A DNA stretch of 64,000 nucleotides from Rutpela maculata (lineage: Eukaryota; Arthropoda; Insecta; Coleoptera; Cerambycidae), in contig OW386289.2 of NCBI GenBank assembly GCA_936432065.2, positions 20,480,277-20,544,276 of the forward strand, in the 5' to 3' direction. Positions 54,530 to 64,000 of the stretch are shown here, in pieces. The notes beneath the pieces were generated by a model, which was not told the origin of the DNA, ran no database searches, and worked only from the letters and a program-made list of their open reading frames with translations. Positions within the stretch are counted from its first letter, which is position 1, and every line of letters starts with the position of its first letter. A program made the translations under genes and the position numbers.

Positions 54530-55415
54530 GATGAAATATATGGCTCTCAAGCATGTGCGCATTGTATTCAAATTAAATAATTGCGTATTTAAACCAGTAA
54601 TTTTTCTTTGTGCCAAGTTGCAGACGGTAGATAGTTGTTTTTTGGTAGATACCGCAAATGGAAAGATATCAAACGCACTTAGCCAAATTTTGACACTTTA
54701 TTGTGACTCTCGTGCATGTGCACATTGCAAACTAAATAATTGCATATTTGAATCAATAATCTTTCTTTTTACCAAGTTGCAGACAGTAAATAATTGCTAA
54801 AAGTTACCCCCATTTTTTTACACAAATACGTTCGGCGGCAAGTGCTTTGTACACATTTAATCTATCTGCAAATAATTCTTTATCGAAGCTCTATTTTTAA
54901 ATCGTATGTTTTCTTTTTAGCTGCAGACGGTAAACAATTGTTCAAAGTTGTAAAAAAAAATAACAAGTTGATATGCGCACGATATGGTGACGTGCATATC
55001 GTAAACGTCTGCACCTTTTCTTTACTCGTCTTCATGAACTAGAATCATAATTTTGTACTGTTTGCAGACGGTAAATTATCATTTTTTTTTTTTTTTTTAC
55101 TAAAATTTGATACATTTTGGAGTACCCTGTATAAGGTTTGGTGCATGACAGAACTGTCTGCAAAAGCGCTTCTGACATATTTTTATTCCTTTAATCTTGA
55201 ATTATGAACTTTGCAGATGGTAGGGTATCAGTTGAAAATATTGTTTTTTTATGCAAACCGGAAATCGTTTCCTACATCCCATGCATGTGGGCAAACCTTG
55301 AAAGTACCAAAAATTGAGCTTTATTGTATACATAATATTAACTAAATTACTTGCAGACGGTAGGCTATCAGTTCTGATTTTCTGTCACCATCTACTAGTC
55401 TACAATGGTGCACAT
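54530..55415 (-). repeat. Right array of TGCAGACGGTA-delimited modules (inverted)
   Basis: TTGCAGACGGTA or a close variant occurs near 54618, 54779, 54922, 55065, 55212 and 55351. The order of modules mirrors 52690-53480. About 180 bp (55070-55250) have no partner in the left array. This array sits between two parts of one degenerate gene. Confidence 0.8.
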
Positions 55416-55640
55416 GAAAGATTTAGAGCCTTTATTTTAGAACCCAAGCGGCTTGTAGTGTCACATCCTGTTAAAGCATGTAGTGCTGGCAATATTTGGC
55501 TAACATTATTACCTAGCAATACAGCAGCTAAGTGGCAACCTAGGACATGAGCACGTTTTGTGGAGCACATATTAAACCACACAGATTCACAATTTATTCC
55601 TGAAATGAATTCCTAGTATAAAAAATCAGCAGCTACTGGA
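55395..55640 (-). pseudogene. Central part of a VIDGRF/HAxTGCDTTS-family protein
   Basis: The minus strand reads FNMCSTKRAHVLGCHLAAVL, then LGNNVSQILPALHALTGCDT and TSRLGSKIKAL. The HALTGCDTTSRL box is the family hallmark (LHAFSGCDSTSAIF in the 22.5-kb copy). It stops where the inverted module array starts (about 55415). Together with 53656-54190 it makes one interrupted gene lacking its N-terminus. Confidence 0.68.
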
Positions 55641-56017
55641 AGCGGCTGGAACCTCCCCACACGGTGGATCCGAATTAGCTGTGTTTAGATATTACATCGG
55701 AAATCGGAGCACTGAGCAAACAGATAAATTACACGTGACTTTGGAGCCATTTATTTCATGAACAAATATCGAACGAACTGAAGTGGACTACAAGCAATAT
55801 GTTAAAACATAACCTCTCATGTTTGTTTATATTGCATGTTAATCAATTGCCGGATATTATAGGGGCATTAACAGATACCGTTTCGAAGATTTTGTGGAAT
55901 ATTGAATAGCGAATAAAAATAGTAGTAGTAGTAGTACAAAGCTTTATTGAAAATTCCAATTGGCTAACGACCTAAGTCTTCCAGCCTGTGTACATTATAT
56001 TATATTTACAATACTTA

Positions 56018-56402
56018 GGGCCGGTTTTATAGGTACAGTTTAAACCTAAGTTTAACTAGAGGATTCTGTTGAGGTCCGAAATAAAAGTAAATAGAGTATT
56101 TAGCAAATTGTATATTAGGCACATTCATCAAATAAGAAATTATTAATTAAATTTGAATAAAGATTCTGAGGTATTGAGTTATTATCGATAGATATCGAAT
56201 GATTTTTGTAGTAAAAAAGCTGCTGTGAGAAGCGTATTTTTGAGTTCTTGTTAAAGGGTTCTTGTTAATTTCCTGTTTGATGAGTGTGCTTCTCGGTGTG
56301 CTTAATATACATTTTGCTAAACACGCTATTTACTTTTATTTCGGACCTCAACAGAATCTTCTAGTTAAACTTAGGTTTAAACTGTACCTATAAAACCGGC
56401 CC
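56018..56402. mobile_element. PIF/Harbinger-like MITE, 385 bp
   Basis: The ends are GGGCCGGTTTTATAGGTACA and its exact complement; the arms match for more than 80 bp, almost without change. The 3-bp duplication TTA lies on both sides (56015-56017, 56403-56405), as PIF/Harbinger elements make at TWA sites. Near-identical arms imply recent insertion. Confidence 0.85.
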
Positions 56403-56619
56403 TTATTAATTTAAAACAAATATAACACATCTTATGTTTATAAGGTTTTTACAAAAAAAAAAAAAAACTAGTAATGAAATATAATATTACGAGTGTATTT
56501 TATACTATTGTTGATTACGTAATAACATAAGGGATTCGTAGATTGTTTGGGTAGGGAATACTCTTTTGGGTGGGATGTTGGGATTTGTTGGGTAAATTAA
56601 AGGATTTATTAATTCGATG

Positions 56620-57225
56620 TTAGATAAATTGCTGGAGAATTTGGAATCTGGAGAGTATAGGTTCAATTTTGGTTTTTTGGTAAAGAAGGTTATTAGAGGG
56701 ATTGTGCAAGGGATTATTGGGATGCCTAATTTTCGTGATCTTCCTCAGACTACTTCTTTCCCCTACTTCGATGTTATTTAAGGCTGGCTTTCGACAATTT
56801 CCAAATAGAATGAAACTATATTCCAGTATGGGTCGGCAAATCATTTTGTATATATTACATGCCGTTGACGTATTTATACCTTCATTTCTATATGCGAGGG
56901 ATCTAAAGTGTTTAGTTCTTGATACAACACTTTGTTTACACCATTTTGTGTGAGACTTAAAATTTAGCTTGCTGTCAATGTTGATACCTAGGTACTTGCA
57001 AGATTGAGAAGGTCGGAGTGTCTGTTGAAGTAGATTAATTGATGGAGAATTATCTGTAATTCTATGGTTAAATATAATCAGATGAGATTTATTTGGATTT
57101 GGAATAGTGCACCATTTCTTCATCCAGAATATTGTATTATCTGAGAGTTGTTGAAGTTCTTCAATGGTTTCTCTCAAAGATTTCCCATGGGAGACCAGGC
57201 AATTATCGTCAGCAAATTGTAGCAT
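56620..57225 (-). pseudogene. RT C-terminal half of non-LTR element 5
   Basis: The frame opens with the catalytic LQFADDNCLV, then FWMKKWCTIPNPNKSHLIIF, KYLGINIDSKLNFKSHTKW and RPILEYSFILFGN, running 201 codons to a stop. The uninterrupted frame suggests a fairly young insertion. The thumb pattern differs from elements 1-4 and 6, so it is another clade, not named here. Confidence 0.82.
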
Positions 57226-57341
57226 ATATGCATTATGGTCAACATTCCGTGGACGAATAAAAATAATAATGCAGAATTTAGCCCAAATGACACTCTAACC
57301 TCAACAAGTCAATAACATTATGGACAGTTCAAGCAGACTAC

Positions 57342-57560
57342 ACATACGTCAAATTCTTCCTGCTCAATCAAAAAGGTCCAAGCAAGTCGAGCTTCGTCAG
57401 AGTCCTTTATTTTGTAATATTCGAACGTTTCAGATTTAGCTCGGTGAGCTCGATTTGTATTAAATGAGCGATTGTGACGTGTATTAATCAGATGTAGTAT
57501 CCGAACACTGCTATAAACAATTATTACCGTTAAAAAACCAACTAAAATAGGTTTTGACAT
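57342..57560 (-). CDS. Candidate first exon of a small membrane-anchored protein
   Basis: ATG 57560 opens MSKPILVGFLTVIIVYSSVR, a hydrophobic segment at residues 5-22 that could be a signal anchor, followed by an Arg-rich stretch and TFEYYKIKDSDEARLAWTFL. A strong donor GTATGT follows EEFD (exon end 57348, donor 57347-57342). Read through, the frame would stop at 57318-57320. No family is recognised. The sequence just before the ATG is part of the neighbouring palindrome repeat (copy at 58010-58045), so it may be a host exon next to a repeat, or chance. Confidence 0.35.
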
Positions 57561-58367
57561 TGTCAAAAATATTTGGGTTGGTAACTTTTACGAATGTTGA
57601 TTTTTAGGTTATGAAATATATTTAGGCACATATCTGCATTATGTTTAAGTTTTTCAAGTTTATTCTCATTTTTAATATTTGTATACGCGTTTTTAGCTTG
57701 GAGCCACAGTGGCTCCAAGCAAATATTTAAAAATTCACCCAAATAATTTTTCTTTATTGTTGATTATTAAAAATGAACTGCTAATTACAGGTTAGATTTC
57801 CAACCTACAAAAAGAGTCCTGTTTTATTAGAACAAAGTATTTAGAACTTCATAAACATTACACTGTACTAGATTTTAGTTGAAAGACGGGAACCCGGCAG
57901 AAATTTTAATAATAGCTACGGAATATTCTTAAATCTTAAGAAATATATATTTTTCAAGTTAGCTGTGACGTCACGTACCTATACCTATAACCTATAAATC
58001 AACATTCACAAAGGTTAACAACCCAAATATTTTTGACAGATGGCAAAATACATTTTCTCCTAACAATAATGACGTGACGTCACAGCTAACCTCAAAAATA
58101 TATATTTCTTAAGATTTATGAGTATTTCGTAGCTGTTATTAAAATTTCAGCTTGGTTTCCATACTTTCAACTAAAATCTAATTCAGCGTAATGTTTATGA
58201 AGTCCTAAATACTTTCTCCTAATAAAATGATAGATAAATAGATAGATAGATACTTTATTCATCTATAAAGTTTACACAGAAATGTATACAACTTATCAGA
58301 CTGGTCATACACAACATACTCATTATATCAAAACATTTAAAGCAGGCTTACACAAATAAAATATATA

Positions 58368-60241
58368 TTAGGAGTGCAAAAACTCATCCACAGAATAAAA
58401 AGCCCTATTTACTAAATAATTATACAATGAATGTTTAAAATCATTAAAGTTGTCTATTTCGCCTAAAATACTTACAACTTTGTTAAAACATATTATACCT
58501 TGATAAACATGAGAATTTTTACCAACGGTTAACCTTGAAAATGGCTGGTACACTTTATGGCTGTTTCTTGTATCATATTTATGAACTGCACTGTTTCTTA
58601 TAAATAAGTGTTCTTCTTTTCTTACATTTATAACAATTAGGTATGTATATAGAGAGAGGTAACTGTTAATATTGATACATTAATAAATATTGATTTGCAT
58701 GATGTTTGCATACATGCGCCCACCATACATTTAACAATTCTTTTCTGCATGACCAGAATTTTATGAATGTGCGCTGAATTACCCCAGAAAATTAAGCCAT
58801 AACTTAGAATTGACTGAACAAGTCCATGATATGCTAGTTTAGATATCTCCATGGAAACGGTTGTACGTAATTGTCTGATAATAAAACATATACCGCTTAA
58901 CTTAGATGATATATTGTCAATATGCTTTTCCCATGTTAGTTTTTGATCTATTGTAATTCCTAGAAATTTGATTGAGTCCACTTGTTCGATTGACTAGTGA
59001 TTTATCTTAATAAAGGGGCTAAAATTGTAGTTCATGTTTTTCTGTTGGTAAAGCATAAAAAATGTCTTACTTATATTAAGAAGTAGTCCGTTATTCTGGC
59101 ACCATGTATGTAATTCATTAGCAGATATATTTGTTTTCATCACTGAATTTAATAAATTGTTTTCTGCTATCAGTTGATTAGTGTCATCAGCATAGATTAT
59201 TGTTTTGTATGGAGAAGTGCATGAGTAAAATATATCGTTTATAAAAATAATAAAGAATAAAGAACCCAAAATTGAGCCTTGAGGTACTCCCACAGTGGCT
59301 TCTATTGGACTAGATTTAAATTTGTCTAAGACCATAATCTACGTTCTGTTCTGCAAATATGATGCAGCCCAGTTATATGCATTGCCACGCACACCAATGC
59401 GATACAGTTTCTCCAGAAGCAAATTGTTGTCAACAGTATCAAACGCTCTAGTTAAATAGAAATATAAGGCAACTGGATATTGTTTGTCGTTTAAACAGTC
59501 ATACACACTTGTACATAGATCTGCTATAGCAGTTGATGTAGATTTATTAAGCCTAAAACCATTTTGAAAATTTGATAGGAGATCGTGTGCTTCTAAGAAT
59601 GTATTTAATCTTGTATTAAAACTGTTATCAATAACTTTTGCTAGCTGACTTTGCAAAGAGATATTCCGATAGTTACTTGTCTCATTTCTGGATCCTTTAT
59701 TCTTGAATATTGGGATTGATTTTGAAATTTTTAGTGCATTTGGGTATTTCCCCTCACAATACGATTCATTAATTATGTAAGAAAGTGGAATACTTACAAT
59801 ATTGTTTACTACTTTTAATGCTTTGCCATAGATATCATCAGTACCAGCCGCTGGTTTAGAAGTAGTTTTAATAATGGCTTTTTCTATTTCATTCAGTGTA
59901 GTAGGAAATAAATAAAAGCTAACATTGGAGAGAGGTGGTAGTTTTATATTATCCATTACTGATTTAACATTTGGCACACTCACAAGTGACTCGTTAAAAA
60001 GATTGCATATTTTGTTCATGTCTGTTATTTGTTCATTATTAATGTTTAATTGACTGTAGTTATTTTTATTCGTAGTACCTTTCATTTCGTTTGTAATCTT
60101 CCAGCTTTCCTTCATAACATTTGTGGTATTGTTATTATAATTTTCTGCTGCATGCTTTACTTTCTCTCTATATATTGATTTTAATTGTTTATATCTGATT
60201 TTTATGATATCATTACTGGTAGTTTTACATATTTTTGACAT
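58368..60241 (-). pseudogene. Reverse transcriptase of non-LTR element 6, few lesions
   Basis: The 300-codon frame 60241-59339 includes SKPAAGTDDIYGKALKVV, SNYRNISLQSQLAKVI, LNKSTSTAIADL and YFYLTRAFDTVDNNLLLEKL. After one stop (NRT/stop, 59339) the next frame has GVPQGSILGSLFFIIFINDI and an intact catalytic IIYADDTNQL. After a further stop at 58994 come KFLGITIDQKLTWEKHI and LSYGLIFWGNS, and finally FYSVDEFLHS at 58368. Synthesis of first-strand cDNA would need the lesions reverted. Confidence 0.88.
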
Positions 60242-60314
60242 CTCACATAGAGTTTGATGTAATTCCTTAATTTCTCTTGTAAACCAAGGTTTTTTTATTT
60301 TTATTAATTTTAAT

Positions 60315-61135
60315 TTACTTATTGAAATGGAATTTAACAGTTAAGTAAAATGCATTAAATTTGCTATCTAAATCACAGGACGTATACATATCTGACCAAT
60401 TTTCATTTCTTAATAAATTTTGGAATGTTATTAAATTGTATTCTGAAAAATCACGTCTAAAAATGGTTTCACTTTCACAGGTTGTAGGTGTTGGCATCTC
60501 AAATCTACATAGTTGAAAGATATGATCTGATAAGTGTGTGTTTTTTATTAAGCTTGAGTTTATGGTCATGTTAGGGAATATTACATCAATACATGTTTTA
60601 GTTGTATGTGTGATACGGTCGGTTCGTTAATATGATTTCTCATGTCAAATTCAGTAAAAAGATTAATAATGTCTTTAGATTCATTAGTGTCAGAAAACAT
60701 GTTTATATTAATATCGCCACATACAACGTAATAATAGTTTGATCTGTAATTGTCACACATCAGTTCATACATTTCATGTATAAAGATTTTAAAGTTAGTA
60801 TTTGGTATTCTGTAAACTGTTATTATAAATAATTTCGATTTACCATTCATAATATCTAAAATGGCTATAGTTGCCTCAAAGTGCTTTTCAATATACTTTT
60901 TGTACAACACTGGTGTAATGCTTAAATTATTCTTTGCAAACATACATACTCCACCATGAATAGAATCAGTACAACAAAAACTGTTCACTAATACATAGTT
61001 TGTTAATTTAAAGTGTTTCATTTCACAATGTTTCAACCAGTGTTCTGTGATACACATTATGTCCGAGTTGTAGGTATTAACTACTATTTCTAAGTCTCTT
61101 GCTTTTTCACAAATTCCTTGAATATTGAAGTGCAT
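60315..61135 (-). pseudogene. Endonuclease domain of non-LTR element 6
   Basis: ATG 61135 reads MHFNIQGICEKARDL, with the catalytic CITEHWLKH, VVCGDININMF and NEPTV, then a frameshift near 60590 before THLSDHIFQLC (SDH box, 60569-60315). All metal-binding boxes of the EEP endonuclease can be seen. It lies just downstream of ORF1, as usual. Confidence 0.85.
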
Positions 61136-61220
61136 AATATCAATGGTTTTTTGGTAGGTCCTGCTGACAAACTTCGATTTTTCTTTAAATTTGGTATTAT
61201 AGATGTTTTGATTTTTCCTT

Positions 61221-62409
61221 CTATGACTTCTGTTTTTCTAAAAAAGAACTTGGTCTTTTATCAGTTTCGTTGCTTACAATATCTCTTATCTGATATTTTT
61301 CATAATATAATTTAAAATCAAATCTTCTATATGCTACCCCCCTTGGCCAAAATGACGGATTATAAAATTCTTCTTTTTACTTAAAATCGGCAGCTACCAT
61401 GTAACAGTTAAATCTATTTCCCTCAGTTTTTAGTTTTTTGACAATAATTTCTTCATTTTTATTTCCTATTTTCCTTTCTAAGTATGTTTTTATATCTTCC
61501 TCTGTTACGTCTTGAGTCACCCTATAGAGATATAGCCATACTTTCGGGTTTTCTACTTTAAATTTTTCATTGGTGTCATCTGATTGGCCAGTTTTTCTTG
61601 TATATGATTTCCTTTGTCTTCTCTTTATTTCCTGCCAGTTTTCTGTATCATATTCCTTGACATTAGCATTGTTTCCTTCTTTCTGATCTACTCCTGGTTC
61701 CAGATGTATGATATCATTCATTGTTTGTCTTTGCTGTGTTTCTAAAATAGCCAGATTTGTTTGTTTAGGTGTTATTTTATTTATTTCTGAATATTGCTTT
61801 GGGGTCGCTGGATTCTTGTTTATTTTGATGGTATTGTTATCAGCTATGTGTTGTTTTTGTGCAGGTTGGGGGTTTTAAGTTTTTATTAATTTACTTATCA
61901 GCTTTAATGTCATACAATTTCTTTATATCATGTTTTAAATTATTTATTTCCTCCCTTACCGATCTGAAATTGTCTTCAAATGTGGATTTAAATGTTTCAG
62001 TTATATTTTTTAATATGTCTCCCTGTGTTTTGTTTATGTGCTCTAGTCCTTGATTAAGCATTTTGTTCAGGTTGGTATTTTCCTTTTCCAAATTTTCAAT
62101 TTTTCCAATGAGAAATTTATTGTTATCACTTAATTCTTTATTCAATTCCTTTAAGATTTTATTTTCGCACATTATTGGTTTATCTCTTAATGGGTCATTT
62201 AAAATATCTTCACTTTCAAGTTCCTCATCCTTCAGTTGATTTTCTAAGATATAATTAGGCTTATCACAGCACTTTTTTGATTTTGACTTTTTGTTGTAAC
62301 AGCTTGTATGAAATACTGATAAACAGTTTACACAATTTATTTTTTTATTTACAGCAGGTTTCTTACAAAATCCACAGACTTCTTCACTTGTACACTCATT
62401 GCCCGCCAT
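61221..62409 (-). pseudogene. ORF1 protein of non-LTR element 6: PHD-type zinc finger and coiled coil
   Basis: ATG 62409 opens MAGNECTSEEVCGFC. Cys12, Cys15, Cys26, Cys29, His34, Cys37 and Cys47 form a PHD-like zinc finger. Residues about 80-165 are coiled-coil-like (ENLEKENTNLNKMLNQGLEH). A frameshift near 61880 moves to a second frame (PKQTNLAILETQQRQT, WQEIKRRQRKSYTRK), then an RRM-like block (KVWLYLYRVTQDVTEEDIKT). An in-frame TAA near 61378 precedes FYNPSFWPRGVAYRRFDF, the C-terminal motif of CR1-group ORF1s, and the frame ends at 61221. ORF1 proteins bind and chaperone element RNA. Confidence 0.78.
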
Positions 62410-62699
62410 TTTTAATAGTATCTCTCTTTTTGTAGGTTGGAAACGTAACCTGTAATTAGCAGTCTATTTTTATTAATCAACAATATTGAAAAATTATTTA
62501 CGTGAATTTTTAAATATTTGCTTGGAGCCGATACGACTCCAAGTAAAAAATGTATATACAAACATTAAAAATGAGAATAAACCTGAAAAACTTAAAATTT
62601 GAGGTTACATTAGTTATATGATGCACATGCCCTATAATATTTTTTGGATGCTGTCATGTGTGCACATATAACGAATTTTTTTAAATTTTTTTAACGGAA

Positions 62700-63060
62700 A
62701 TGAAATCGAAAGAATGCAAGTGTGATATATCGTTGAAATTGGAGTTTTTACTGCTTTTCAATGGTTCGATTACAAATTGTAAGTAATCATAAAATAAACG
62801 ACTTGTGCCAAAACGGCACTAAACGTAATCCGATCTCAACCAAAACTTTTTCAGAACTTCTGGAGCACTAAAGAAACCCTCATGCAAAGTTTCATCCAAA
62901 TCTGTTTAGTAGCTTCGCCGCTATCGTGTTAACATACACACACACAGACATTTTTTAAAAACCACTTTCTTGGGTTCCTTGGACCTCAAAACGTAAAGAT
63001 TTGATATTATCTCAATTTTCGATTGACTAACAGTTTTATTGTGGGGAGGTTAAAATATCA
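62700..63060 (+). repeat. Dispersed repeat of the 'AAGTTTCATCCAAATCTGTT' type
   Basis: CATGCAAAGTTTCATCCAAA, TCTGTTTAGTAGCTTCGCCG and a CACACACACAGACA tract form an arrangement I know from the 3' ends of several insect dispersed repeats. No terminal repeats were found, so limits are approximate. Confidence 0.4.
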
Positions 63061-63440
63061 GTATCATTTTCTTGTAAAATGAAAACACAATTATTTAAAT
63101 GTTTAACATAATAAAACATATGACTAAATAATCTACTATCAGCTTCTAAATGATTTGATTTTAAGTCAGTAATTTCGCTTCTTTCAGAATTACAAAATTT
63201 GTAGCATTGAGTTGAATCATCAAAGCCGCCAGCAATATACTCAGGCCGTGGAGACGGGGTTATTTTAAAATACTCGCTTGCTTACAACAGGGTTTGAATT
63301 TAATGAATTAAATACTTGTAAATAAAACATTGTAGTAGAAAACAAGGTACAGGTTTATTAACCCAAAAAATAAAAAACAACAAGATAAAACCAAACAATT
63401 TGTACTTACATTTGTTACCCTCCGGGGGCTACCCCCCAGT
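63061..63440. other. No gene recognised
   Basis: Only short AT-rich frames. A CTCCGGGGGCTACCCCCC motif lies near 63420. Confidence 0.5.
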
Positions 63441-63530
63441 AGGGGAGAGTTGGGTCACGCACCAAGCCACCACCAATTCGTACCCTGAACCAAAACCCAA
63501 CTAAATTTTGAAACTAAAATATTTTCTAGC

Positions 63531-63585
63531 TAAATTATAATTACTGCGTGACACATGACACATGTCACGCAGTAATTATAATTTA
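63531..63585. repeat. Perfect 23-bp hairpin with 9-base loop
   Basis: TAAATTATAATTACTGCGTG plus ACA is followed by a nine-base loop and the exact complement. It lies just upstream of the terminal inverted repeat. Confidence 0.9.
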
Positions 63586-63615
63586 TATAAAAGTTATTTG
63601 AGACACCCAGTACAT

Positions 63616-64000
63616 CAGGTTATTGTTAGCTAGAAATTAATATTAAAATATTTACAAACAGAAATTGTTGAAACAGCAGCAAGCTGGTGCATTCACCTGA
63701 GTTACTTGTTATCTAGGTAACTGCTGAATTGCAAAAAGAATAGCTAGAAAATATTTTAGTTTCAAAATTTAGTTGGGTTTTGGTTCACGGTCCAGGAGGG
63801 GAGTTGGGTCACGTACCAAGCCACCACCCTGAACCAAAACCCAACTAAATTTTGAAACTAAAATATTTTCTAGCTATTCTTTTTGCAATTCAGCAGTTAC
63901 CTAGATAACAAGTAACTTAGGTGAATGCACGAGCTTGCTGCTGTTTCAACAATTTCTGTTTGTAAATATTTTAATATTAATTCTAGCTAACAATAACCTG
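63616..64000. repeat. Near-perfect ~171-bp inverted repeat reaching the window edge
   Basis: 63616-63787 and 63830-64000 are inverted with very few differences (for example AGCTGGTGC against AGCTCGTGC). The 42-bp spacer holds GAGTTGGGTCACGTACCAAG. The last 55 bases of that arm type (CCCTGAACCAAAACCCAAC onwards) also occur directly at 63483-63535, and the spacer motif at 63447. The right end lies at or beyond 64000. Confidence 0.9.

Larger units (their letters stand above)
55921..57250 (-). mobile_element. Non-LTR retrotransposon 5, 5'-truncated, with a nested MITE
   Basis: The tail is a TAC repeat (plus-strand AGTAGTAGTAG at 55921-55936). RT text lies at 57225-56620 and the 3' UTR at 56018 and below. 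A PIF/Harbinger-type MITE (56018-56402) sits in the 3' UTR. The 5' end is truncated just upstream of the catalytic motif. Confidence 0.8.
58228..62425 (-). mobile_element. Non-LTR retrotransposon 6 (CR1/Jockey-like), almost full length
   Basis: Order on the minus strand: short 5' UTR, ORF1 (62409-61221), ORF2 endonuclease (61135-60315), RT (60241-58994), thumb (58981-58637), C-terminus (58553-58368) and an ATCT tail (58228-58257). It interrupts the right arm of a palindrome, and the uninterrupted left arm shows the empty site. Only a few stops and frameshifts are present, so it is the youngest of the full-size retroelements here. Confidence 0.87.
57605..62630. mobile_element. Palindromic element with a non-LTR element inserted in its right arm
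   Basis: Left arm 57605-57975, loop 57975-58075, right arm 58078-58227 resumed at 62430-62630. Shared blocks are CTTGGAGCC, AAAAATGA..AATAA, AACCTACAAAAAGAG / CTCTTTTTGTAGGTTGG, TAAACATTACAC-like and ATATATTTCTTAAGATTTA. The perfect small hairpin TTGGAGCCACAGTGGCTCCAA is at about 57697. A single arm of the family is also at 47640-48015. Confidence 0.8.

Noticed and set aside
61118..62053. + strand frames over element 6
   Set aside because: They are antisense to ORF1 and the endonuclease, whose motifs lie on the minus strand.

Overview
The window is AT-rich eukaryotic DNA. It has short GT-AG introns, microsatellites, many remnants of insect-type non-LTR retrotransposons, DNA transposons of several superfamilies and large palindromic repeats. 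One host gene is clearly recognisable: the last exon of porphobilinogen deaminase (hydroxymethylbilane synthase) at 17092-17982. An insect is the best fit, and a beetle with a repeat-rich genome is plausible, but that is an inference from repeat content rather than a proof. Nothing bacterial was seen.

Layout. 1-5563: a Ty3/gypsy RNase H scrap, a long decayed non-LTR element on the + strand, then an inverted-repeat-bounded block holding a second non-LTR fragment (- strand) and the N-terminal piece of a multicopy 'VIDGRF / HAxTGCDTTS' protein family. 5564-10607: mostly empty, with a possible spliced non-coding transcript (8940-9690) and a decayed acidic protein gene (- strand). 10625-15010: a third non-LTR element (- strand) split by three DNA transposons, two TTAA-flanked piggyBac-like elements and one P-like element that carries a spliced THAP-domain gene. 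15100-16830: a TA-flanked inverted-repeat element, a 445-bp tandem duplication and an AATGCA-rich tract. 17092-18047: the host exon and its poly(A) signal.

18625-33300: small inverted-repeat elements, a retroelement RNase H fragment, and a compound repeat present twice. One copy of this compound repeat (19861-20390 plus 26590-32460) appears to have been opened by a ~6.1-kb inverted-repeat element (20509-26590). That element carries a nearly complete but broken VIDGRF/HAxTGCDTTS-family gene and, inside itself, the second compound copy (23416-25967). Comparing the two compound copies gives the limits of three further insertions.

34340-41398: a hAT-type element with an 8-bp target duplication, a ~145-bp satellite in two orientations, and a ~3-kb palindrome interrupted by two other repeats. 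41399-46036: a non-LTR fragment split by an RTE-like element, then the integrase end and LTR of a Ty3/gypsy element. 46062-49565: a second giant palindrome. 50275-57250: assorted fragments, a module repeat in inverted orientation, a third VIDGRF/HAxTGCDTTS-family locus, and a non-LTR fragment holding a PIF/Harbinger-like element. 57342-62630: a possible host first exon, then a third palindrome whose right arm holds a nearly complete 4.2-kb non-LTR element with a PHD-finger ORF1. The window closes inside a near-perfect inverted repeat (63616-64000).

Almost all coding capacity belongs to mobile elements, nearly all of it broken. The most interesting candidate system is the VIDGRF/HAxTGCDTTS family: three loci in 64 kb, each beside or inside inverted repeats, with no classical transposase visible next to it. 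All boundaries were read by eye from the sequence; no alignment or database search was run.
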